From Actinomycetota bacterium (GTDB lineage Bacteria > Actinomycetota > Acidimicrobiia > Acidimicrobiales > Aldehydirespiratoraceae): 5,077 nucleotides of DNA. The stretch lies in assembly GCA_012271125.1 (NCBI GenBank), contig JAAXHB010000407.1:1-5077 (forward strand), read 5' to 3'. The notes beneath the pieces were generated by a model. It did no database searches. It worked only from the letters and a program-made list of their open reading frames with translations, and was not told where the DNA came from. Each line of letters opens with the position of its first letter. The stretch's first letter is position 1. This document shows, in pieces, positions 1 to 4,902 of the stretch. A program made the position numbers and the translations under genes.

Positions 1-72
1 CCGAAATTGCCTCGAAATCGCCCGAAATTGCCTCGAAATCGCCCGAAATTGCCTCTCAACGACCGAAATCGC
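1..72. repeat. 21-bp tandem repeats made of phased CGAAATYGC half-units
   Basis: Two identical 21-bp units occupy 1-21 and 22-42. A third, degenerate unit starts at 43. Each unit holds two 9-bp cores, CGAAATTGC then CGAAATCGC, spaced 10 or 11 bp apart. Cores lie at 2-10, 13-21, 23-31, 34-42, 44-52 and 64-72, with the T and C versions alternating. One core per helical turn puts all cores on one DNA face, which suits a protein-binding iteron array. The unit is also a multiple of three, so it could be the remains of a heptapeptide-coding repeat. The array begins exactly at the window edge and may continue beyond it. The repeat is certain; its function is inferred. Confidence 0.85.
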
Positions 73-77
73 AGGAT

Positions 78-101
78 TTGAGTGGACATTTGGGTGGACA
101 T
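78..101. repeat. 12-bp direct repeat pair
   Basis: TTGAGTGGACAT (78-89) is followed directly by TTGGGTGGACAT (90-101), which matches at 11 of 12 positions. The core GTGGACATT recurs at 82-90 and 94-102. The pair lies between the 21-bp array and the small coiled-coil gene, so it could be an operator or part of an origin. The rest of 102-176 shows no gene, no clear promoter and no strong stem-loop. Confidence 0.6.
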
Positions 102-179
102 TAGCCCGCTCGCCACTGACAACAAGGAAAGCCCAAAATCGTCCCTCCGGCCTCTGTCTCGCTCTCCTAGAATTGAGTG

Positions 180-539
180 ATGGCTTACGCAGTTGACACC
201 GACGCCGAGATCAAGAAGCTCAAGGCAGCCAAGTGCGAGGACGAACTTGCGACCGCCATCGTCCAGCTCGTTGCCAGAAGCAGCGATGAACTGGCAACGA
301 AAGCGGATCTCAAAATGCTTGAGACCGAGCTGAAAACCGAGATGAACTCGCTTGAAACCGGGCTGAGAGCAGAGATGAAATCGCTCGAAACCGAGCTGAA
401 AGCAGAGATGAACTCGCTTGAAACCGGGCTGAAAGCAGACATGAAATCGCTCAAGGACTCCATGACAATCCGAAGTCTGATGGCGGTGGGAGCTTTGGCG
501 GTGGTGCTGAAAGCCCTCGATTACTTCCTGCCGTTCTGA
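180..539 (+). CDS. small coiled-coil protein with 11-residue repeats and hydrophobic C-terminus
   Basis: This 119-residue protein has no assigned function. Residues 1-38 are a charged helical head. Residues 39-46 (ATKADLKM) lead into four consecutive 11-residue repeats at 47-90: LETELKTEMNS, LETGLRAEMKS, LETELKAEMNS, LETGLKADMKS. Eleven-residue periodicity favours a long, gently right-handed coiled coil and probably oligomerisation. Residues about 99-119 (LMAVGALAVVLKALDYFLPF) are hydrophobic but interrupted by Lys and Asp, so they may be a weak membrane anchor or an amphipathic helix. The layout resembles the loosely defined DUF1640/CCDC90-like bacterial proteins, but that assignment is from memory and weak. 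ATG at 180 is preferred over the overlapping GTG at 177; no strong Shine-Dalgarno precedes either. It converges on mob with 23 bp between stop codons, a position compatible with an accessory mobilization, maintenance or surface role. Confidence 0.65.
   Translation: MAYAVDTDAEIKKLKAAKCEDELATAIVQLVARSSDELATKADLKMLETELKTEMNSLETGLRAEMKSLETELKAEMNSLETGLKADMKSLKDSMTIRSLMAVGALAVVLKALDYFLPF
318..449 (+). repeat. four 33-bp coding repeats, arranged as a 66-bp tandem duplication
   Basis: The coiled-coil gene contains four 33-bp units, each coding for 11 residues. Units 1 and 3 and units 2 and 4 resemble each other most, so the structure is a 66-bp duplication: 318-383 against 384-449 match at about 60 of 66 positions by hand count. 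Such high nucleotide identity suggests a recent duplication, and copy number could vary between isolates. Confidence 0.85.
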
Positions 540-544
540 CTCAC

Positions 545-564
545 AGGCTGTGAAGCCACAGCCT
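545..564. terminator. stem-loop between convergent genes
   Basis: AGGCTGTG (545-552), a 4-nt loop AAGC, and CACAGCCT (557-564) form a perfect 8-bp stem. It sits 5 bp after the stop of the coiled-coil gene and its right end overlaps the TAG stop of mob (563-565). The symmetrical position suggests a shared bidirectional terminator or a 3'-end stabilising hairpin. Neither strand shows a following T-run, so it is not a canonical intrinsic terminator. Confidence 0.6.
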
Positions 565-2179
565 AGAAGCCCAATCCGCCGTCATCTCGGCGACGGGACC
601 GGTTCCTGGCTCGCTGCTGTTTCTCATAGACGCCGAGCTTCAGTCCTTCCTTTCTCGCCAGTTTCACCACTTCCCGAGTCATGTCGTCAGCGCCACGAAG
701 CGACTGATTGGCGGTTTCGCTGATGTATGCGAGCCAGTAGCTCTCGTAGTCGTCCGGATCGTGTGAGGCGGTGGCGAACTGTGAAGCTATCCATGCATTC
801 CAAAGCGTTACTTCTTTGGATTCCATCCACTCCCGATAGCGCTTCTCGGCGGCATCGATCTGTGGCGGAGGAAGCTCGTTTCGAGCGTTTTCGGGCGGTT
901 GAGAGACTGCGTGCTGAGACCCTATTTCTGCCTGTTTTGGCGTCTCTGGAGCGTTTTGCGACCTCACAGGAGGCGTTTTAAGCGTCTCTAATTTCGGCTG
1001 GGTGTTTGGTCGTCTCGGTGTCTGATCGCCCGTTCTCGCGCGATTGGGAGCGTCCTTTTTCGCCGAGATTGCCGAAATTCGCTCTATTTCGCTGTTTTTA
1101 GCCGTTTCTGGCGGACTGGGGGTTGTGTGCGAAGAATTGGCTGTTTGCGTTCTCTGATGCGTTTTTGGCGTTTCTGGGGCGTTTTTTAGGGTTTCGGCAG
1201 CGAGTTCCTTCCAGACATCGACGCCACGATCCGTGAGCTTGTCTTTGATCCTGTCAGTGATGAACCGCCCTCGGTTCAGCTTGCTTTCAGCGCGGATACC
1301 GAGCCGATCCCATCGTTTCAACCATCCGGCGTAGGTCTTCAACCGCTCGATCCAGCTCTGCGTCATCGCCGAGATCGTCCTCCTCCTCTCGGCTAAATGC
1401 TCTTTCTTCTTCTGCAAAAGCAGCTTCCGCTTTTTTAGGCGCTGCTCATCCTCCCTTGCACGCCGAGCGTTATCCGTTGCGATCCTGTCGATCTCGCTCG
1501 CTCGGCTATCCAGCGCAGCTTCCTGCCGGTCGAGTTCCGCTTCCCGAGCGCCAAGAGCGTCCTGTCTGGCGTCAAGCCCTTTCTGGCGATCGATCTGACG
1601 CTTCTTGCGTGTCGCTCCCCGCTCGCCACGAGCCAGACCAAAAGGCTGACCGCAGCTTGACCAGCAGTCATCCTGCATGAGAGACATCGCCGAGCTTTGC
1701 TCGACCCGGCTCATCCGCGGCGGGAACTGCCGACCGCCCAAGGCATTGACCGCCTCGGCAAAGGTCCGAGACCATCCCAACCGTCCGCTGTGTGAGATCG
1801 GCACGATGAGCGCATGGATGTGCGGCGAGGTTTCGTCGAGGTGCAGGTTGGCGCAGACCAAATGCGACTGCGGAAAGGTCGCTTTGACCCACTTGACGCA
1901 TGCAGCAGCCCACCGGTCCCGGTCGGCTTCCGACAGCACCGCCGTGTCGGTGTCGGTCGGCAGCGCGAAGATCATGTCGGCGTAAAGCTTCGGCTTCTTG
2001 CCTTTGTGCTTCCCGAGCGCTTCAGCAGCGACTGTTGCGGTCGCCGAGCGATCCGCGCGGACCAGCGGTCGGCATTCGCCGCCGTCCGAAGTGACCGGGC
2101 GGATAAGACCTTCGATGTGAGCGATCAGCGAGCGGACATCATCGCCGCGGGTCTCGACTCGGAACACGTGAGTAGCCAT
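563..2179 (-). CDS. mob: MobV/Pre-family plasmid relaxase
   Basis: The product (538 residues) is expected to nick one strand at oriT, stay covalently attached and start conjugal mobilization. Residues 112-122 (LHLDETSPHIH) match the MobV metal-binding signature HxDE-x2-PHxH, with H113, D115, E116, H120 and H122. By position, H21 may correspond to the catalytic His22 of pMV158 MobM; this is inference. Residues about 190-270 are a highly charged coiled coil (KKRQIDRQK, AREAELDRQEAALDSR), and 331-440 are a Pro/Thr-rich linker with repeated PETPK-like motifs. Residues 441-538 form an acidic/aromatic then basic tail ending in RNRSRRRDDGGLGF. A longer frame begins at a TTG at 2215, but ATG at 2179 is preferred: AGGTG lies 6 nt upstream and MATHVFR suits a MobV N-terminus. 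The gene diverges from rep. No coupling protein or type IV secretion gene is present, so transfer would need a helper element. Confidence 0.9.
   Translation of the reverse strand: MATHVFRVETRGDDVRSLIAHIEGLIRPVTSDGGECRPLVRADRSATATVAAEALGKHKGKKPKLYADMIFALPTDTDTAVLSEADRDRWAAACVKWVKATFPQSHLVCANLHLDETSPHIHALIVPISHSGRLGWSRTFAEAVNALGGRQFPPRMSRVEQSSAMSLMQDDCWSSCGQPFGLARGERGATRKKRQIDRQKGLDARQDALGAREAELDRQEAALDSRASEIDRIATDNARRAREDEQRLKKRKLLLQKKKEHLAERRRTISAMTQSWIERLKTYAGWLKRWDRLGIRAESKLNRGRFITDRIKDKLTDRGVDVWKELAAETLKNAPETPKTHQRTQTANSSHTTPSPPETAKNSEIERISAISAKKDAPNRARTGDQTPRRPNTQPKLETLKTPPVRSQNAPETPKQAEIGSQHAVSQPPENARNELPPPQIDAAEKRYREWMESKEVTLWNAWIASQFATASHDPDDYESYWLAYISETANQSLRGADDMTREVVKLARKEGLKLGVYEKQQRARNRSRRRDDGGLGF
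903..1017 (-). repeat. mob linker segment duplicated at the right end of the window
   Basis: This part of mob (codons for residues about 388-426) aligns without gaps to 4950-5064, with about 89 of 115 bases identical by hand count. The reading frame is kept on the same strand. Shared peptide stretches are NTQPKLET, PVR and PETPKQAEIG. It is a diverged duplication or a second related gene rather than an assembly duplicate. Confidence 0.75.
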
Positions 2180-2185
2180 AGGTAA

Positions 2186-2190
2186 CACCT
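2186..2190 (-). promoter_or_regulatory. mob ribosome binding site, partly in a small hairpin
   Basis: On the minus strand AGGTG ends 6 nt before the mob ATG (2179) and supports that start over the upstream TTG. The minus-strand sequence AGGT-GTT-ACCT (2180-2190) can fold into a 4-bp stem that covers the site, which could reduce relaxase translation. Confidence 0.5.
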
Positions 2191-2201
2191 GCGGGGTGAG
2201 C

Positions 2202-2238
2202 AAACAACACTCCAAGTGTAAAACCCGCTTTACAACTT
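2202..2238 (-). other. candidate origin of transfer (oriT)
   Basis: Just upstream of mob, TGTAAA (2217-2222), a 6-nt loop and TTTACA (2229-2234) form a hairpin. It is extended by AAG/CTT (2214-2216, 2236-2238) across a one-base bulge. On the minus strand the hairpin is followed at once by GGAGTGTTGTTT (2213-2202). In pMV158, the MobV prototype, oriT is also upstream of mob in the same orientation: an inverted repeat followed by an AGTGTG/TT nick region. The order, the orientation and the AGTGT core agree. The loop can also pair with GCGGGCTT at 2245-2252 (7 of 8 bases against 2221-2228), giving alternative structures. The nick position is not identified. Confidence 0.45.
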
Positions 2239-2250
2239 CGTTGCGCGGGC

Positions 2251-2275
2251 TTAGGGAGAGTGCCTTCTCCCGTAA
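2251..2275. repeat. second hairpin with the same geometry as the oriT hairpin
   Basis: GGGAGA (2254-2259), a 6-nt loop and TCTCCC (2266-2271) form a 6-bp stem. A one-base 3' bulge (G2272) and a basal TTA/TAA pairing follow. The stem, loop, bulge and base match the hairpin at 2214-2238, but the sequence is unrelated. A further small stem, GGAAC-TGC-GTTCC, lies at 2291-2303. These may be relaxase sites, single-strand initiation sites or attenuators. Confidence 0.5.
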
Positions 2276-2394
2276 GAACCCATGCTTCTCGGAACTGCGT
2301 TCCTGCGACCAAAAGGAGCGCTGCGCAACTCCCTCTGGACACCCATGCTCAAGACGCCGAGAGCGCCTGGACAGACCTAACTGGCAGAAAAGGA

Positions 2395-2427
2395 GACGCT
2401 GTCAGAGCGTCATAGGAGTGATATACG
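2395..2427 (+). promoter_or_regulatory. possible rep promoter overlapping an inverted repeat
   Basis: CTGTCA (2399-2404) and TATACG (2422-2427) each match the sigma-70 -35 and -10 consensus at 4 of 6 positions, with a 17-bp spacer. The -35 lies inside GACGCT-GTCAG-AGCGTC (2395-2411), a perfect 6-bp inverted repeat that could be an operator. It points towards rep and would give a leader of about 170 nt. No comparable promoter was found for mob. Confidence 0.3.
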
Positions 2428-2473
2428 AGCCGTTTGAAAACGATGATGGAGCGTATGGCGGAAATATCTCAAA

Positions 2474-2516
2474 CCCAGCCGTAAGAGACTGCTAATATTT
2501 AGCCATACCTGCTGGG
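2474..2516. repeat. nested inverted repeats in the rep leader
   Basis: CCCAGC (2474-2479) pairs with GCTGGG (2511-2516). Almost centred inside it is GCTAA-TAT-TTAGC (2491-2503), a perfect 5-bp stem with a 3-nt AT loop. A second inverted repeat, GGGTCG (2522-2527) with CGACCC (2555-2560), follows. In the rep leader RNA these could fold into a two-tier hairpin controlling rep; on single-stranded DNA they could serve priming. Confidence 0.5.
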
Positions 2517-2590
2517 AAATGGGGTCGAGCCGTCCACCACGACGACTCACGAAACGACCCGCGCCGAGCAGCCTGCGGAGTAAATGACAC

Positions 2591-2607
2591 AGGAGGCCAT
2601 TAATGGC
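2591..2607 (+). promoter_or_regulatory. rep ribosome binding site and palindrome over the start codon
   Basis: AGGAGG (2591-2596) is a full Shine-Dalgarno 6 nt before the rep ATG at 2603, which fixes that start. GCCATTAATGGC (2596-2607) is a perfect 12-bp palindrome that covers the last base of the ribosome binding site and the start codon. As DNA it is a plausible site for a dimeric repressor or for autoregulation by Rep. Confidence 0.65.
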
Positions 2608-4717
2608 TGCTTCCCGAAAAAATTCTACGAACTCTCACAAAGTCGCGTGGACTGAATCCGAAATCCTCGCAAGAAAGGCGAACGGTCAGTCCCGCCGGTC
2701 CAGCTGGGTGCAGATCCACTGCCTTGACCCGAGCCATCCGCACGGCGACCGCAACCCGTCAGGCAGCTACAGCCCGGAGACCGGCTTTTACCGCTGCTTT
2801 GGCTGTGGCGTGCAAGGGTTTGCCCGCGACCGCGACCGCCCGGACTGGAACCAAGAACAACACCGAACCTACTCCAACGGCGTGGTCGTGACTCGCACGC
2901 TCAACGCCAACGGCGACAAGGATGTCAGGCAGTCAAAGGCGACCAGCGACAGCCTGCCGCTGCCCTACTGCTACGAGGACATCCACGGCGTGGTGCGGAC
3001 GATCTACCTCGTAGAAGGCGAAAAGTGCGCGGATGCGCTGCGTCCCGAGCTGGATTTGACCTGCGAGGCGGTCATAACTTCCAAAGGCGGAGCAAAAAAC
3101 CCGCAAGGGACGGACTGGTCGCCAGTGATCGAAGCCATCAAGACAGGTGCAGAGGTGGTGTTCATCCCCGACTGCGACGAGCCGGGATATGCCTACGCCA
3201 ACGCTGTGGCTGCGCTGCTCGGTCTAGAGATCCACAAGGTCATCAGCCTATATGGGAAGACCAAGACACACGGCAAAGACATCGCCGACTGGCTGGAAAC
3301 GCACTCAATCGATGACTTGCCAGACGCCGAGCAGGTGGAAGTCGAGCCAAATTGGAAGACGACGACACCCGGCAGGGAGAAGTCCGATGGCAAACCCATC
3401 AGCAAGGAGAAGAGCAGTGTCTATAAGCGGGAGATCAGCAAGACGCTGGATGAACTGATCGCTTACAACGCGACGCTCGAGCAGCAGACTACGGAATGGC
3501 TCGCCACGGGATTTATCGCGCGAGGTCAAACGACAGTGATCTACGGCCAGTCGTCAGCCGGCAAGTCGACAGTGATCCGTAAGCTGCTTTACGACACCAT
3601 CATTCGCCAAATCGATCCGTTCTGTGAAAACGGCGACCGGAAGCTTGCCCTCTCGGTGCCGAGAGGAAAGGTGATACTGGTCAGCGTAGAGGAACAGCCA
3701 GCCTTGACCAAGCCGAAATTTCAGGCGGTCGGCATGGAAGACAGCGACTACGTCCATCTCAATATCCATCTCGCCGATGACGCGGATGAGATCGACACAG
3801 AGAGCGAGGAATACATCCGCAAAAGCCCTTACACGCAGCTGATCGAGCTTATCGACCGCTCGAAGCAAAGCGAGCGCCCCTATCAAGCCATCGTCATTGA
3901 CCCGCTTGGTCAGTTCTTCGGCGACCAGAACAAGGCGCATGTCATTGACGAGACATGGGACAGGCTCAGTCAGCCCCTTGAGCGGCGCGGACTTGCCGTC
4001 ATCCTTATCGCCCATCCGCGCAAGGACAGCCCCGCCGATTCACCCATCCGAGCAGCTCTCAAAGGCTCCGAGCGCCTGTTGAGCCGTCCTCGCATTGTCG
4101 CTCTTATTCAATCAGGAGATGCCAAGTCCCTGAAAAAGTACGATGACGCAAGACGCGAAAGCAAGGAGAAATCCAGCAGCAAACTAGGACACCTATACCC
4201 ATCAATCAAGCAGCTCGAGGAAAAAACGGACTTCCCCGGCGGGACAGTCGGAGCGGTCATCAGCGTCAAGCGCTCGGACGGCAGGCCGGAAGACCGCCGA
4301 GCTTGGCAGTTCTCTCTCTCGGAGGTGGAACTCGACAACGGCGGCAATGCCCCGAAGCTCTCGGGCGTGCGGGTCAGTTTTGCTGCCGCACCGCTGAAAT
4401 ACGAGCAGAACGACACCAAGAACGACTTCGAGGAGTTCGTCTACGACATCTACCGCATACAGAAGCTCCAGAAACAGTCCCAGCAGGAGAAGCTCGCTGC
4501 CGATCAGCGTCAGGATCGAAGAGACGACGCAGAAGACCTCGAGTCAGTTCTCACAAAGGTCTTCAGCGAGAAGTCCGAGCTGTCTTCTGCCGAACTCGCA
4601 GAAGCAATCGAAAACGCCGGATTTAGCGCCCAGAGTGGCCAGACTCAACGAGTGAAGCGAAGGGTGGCGAGTTACGACCCGAAAACTCACAAATGGAGCA
4701 AAAAAGCCAAATTTTGA
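2603..4717 (+). CDS. plasmid replication primase-helicase (CHC2/TOPRIM/RepA-like)
   Basis: This 704-residue protein combines priming and unwinding. Residues 40-68 resemble the DnaG CHC2 zinc finger (C40, H45 or H47, C65, C68; YRCFGCG), with a longer first loop than the usual C-x2-H. Residues about 132-235 form a TOPRIM core: E138 in YLVEGEK, D190 and D192 in PDCDEPG, then KDIADW. Residues about 285-500 form a RecA-fold helicase: Walker A GQSSAGKS (315-322), SVEEQP (361-366, comparable to the acidic pair of RSF1010 RepA), Walker B IVIDP with D433, and a sensor-like ILIAHPRK with H471. A charged linker (about 600-650) leads to a small helical C-terminal region (655-704, SSAELAEAIENAGFS then a basic stretch) that could be a winged-helix DNA binder. 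The gene is alone in its transcription unit, ends in TGA-TAG, and is followed by the repeat-rich candidate origin. The fusion resembles IncQ replication functions in one chain with a DnaG-type primase. Domain calls are strong; the initiator role of the C-terminus is inference. Confidence 0.9.
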   Translation: MAASRKNSTNSHKVAWTESEILARKANGQSRRSSWVQIHCLDPSHPHGDRNPSGSYSPETGFYRCFGCGVQGFARDRDRPDWNQEQHRTYSNGVVVTRTLNANGDKDVRQSKATSDSLPLPYCYEDIHGVVRTIYLVEGEKCADALRPELDLTCEAVITSKGGAKNPQGTDWSPVIEAIKTGAEVVFIPDCDEPGYAYANAVAALLGLEIHKVISLYGKTKTHGKDIADWLETHSIDDLPDAEQVEVEPNWKTTTPGREKSDGKPISKEKSSVYKREISKTLDELIAYNATLEQQTTEWLATGFIARGQTTVIYGQSSAGKSTVIRKLLYDTIIRQIDPFCENGDRKLALSVPRGKVILVSVEEQPALTKPKFQAVGMEDSDYVHLNIHLADDADEIDTESEEYIRKSPYTQLIELIDRSKQSERPYQAIVIDPLGQFFGDQNKAHVIDETWDRLSQPLERRGLAVILIAHPRKDSPADSPIRAALKGSERLLSRPRIVALIQSGDAKSLKKYDDARRESKEKSSSKLGHLYPSIKQLEEKTDFPGGTVGAVISVKRSDGRPEDRRAWQFSLSEVELDNGGNAPKLSGVRVSFAAAPLKYEQNDTKNDFEEFVYDIYRIQKLQKQSQQEKLAADQRQDRRDDAEDLESVLTKVFSEKSELSSAELAEAIENAGFSAQSGQTQRVKRRVASYDPKTHKWSKKAKF

Positions 4718-4738
4718 TAGAACTCTACTCCATCCAGG

Positions 4739-4902
4739 TAGGTTAAGTAGGTTAACTAGGTTAACCCCCCAAAAACCACTGTACAACCCTTATATATTAA
4801 GGGGTATAAAAAAAAATTAGGAGGGGGGGTTAACCTACTTAACCTAGGTTCAGTTGTTTTATACGTAGGTAGGTTAACCCCCACTAGGTTAAGTAGGTTA
4901 AG
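4739..4902. other. candidate replication origin with 9-bp TAGGTTAAS iterons
   Basis: TAGGTTAAG or TAGGTTAAC occurs on the plus strand at 4739, 4748, 4757, 4870, 4885 and 4894, and on the minus strand at 4829-4837 and 4838-4846. A CAGGTTAAG follows at 5066-5074 at the right edge. Adjacent copies abut with a 9-bp period. Between the inverted groups is an AT-rich core with TATATA and a run of A (about 4791-4819). Iterons, an AT-rich unwinding region and a position right after rep are hallmarks of an iteron origin, although 9 bp is short against the usual 17-22 bp. No DnaA box was found. Confidence 0.6.
4748..4846. repeat. long inverted repeat with a 53-bp AT-rich spacer
   Basis: Arms 4748-4770 and 4824-4846 are 23 bp each and complementary at 22 positions. 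Each consists of two TAGGTTAAS units followed by CCCCCC. The spacer contains a smaller hairpin, CCCTTA-TATAT-TAAGGG (4787-4803). A third partial copy, TAGGTTAACCCCC, is at 4870-4882 in direct orientation. The structure could extrude as a cruciform, act as a lagging-strand or double-strand origin, or stop rep transcription; the nested hairpin followed by a purine run argues weakly against a simple terminator. Confidence 0.75.

Noticed and set aside
1..72. CRISPR array
   Set aside because: Units abut without unique spacers, so this is a simple tandem repeat.
185..463. 92-residue minus-strand frame opposite the coiled-coil gene
   Set aside because: Its Ser/Val/Phe repeats are simply the antisense of the 33-bp coding repeats.
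1814..2185. 123-residue plus-strand frame opposite the mob N-terminus
   Set aside because: It mirrors the conserved relaxase domain and has no independent support.
2180..2215. TTG start that would extend the relaxase by 12 residues
   Set aside because: The extension (MECCLLTPQVLP) lacks MobV similarity and overlaps the oriT candidate, while ATG at 2179 has AGGTG at 6 nt.
2434..2459. TTGAAA as a -35 with TATGGC as -10 for rep
   Set aside because: The spacer is only 14 bp and the -10 match is poor; the pair at 2399-2427 is better placed.
2196..2495. 99-residue plus-strand frame in the divergent region, starting at GTG
   Set aside because: No recognisable family, Arg/Cys/Ser-rich composition typical of chance frames, no good ribosome binding site, and it lies across the hairpins of the control region.
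3554..4015. 153-residue minus-strand frame inside rep
   Set aside because: It is antisense to the conserved helicase motifs, which explain the sequence constraint, and has no family signature.
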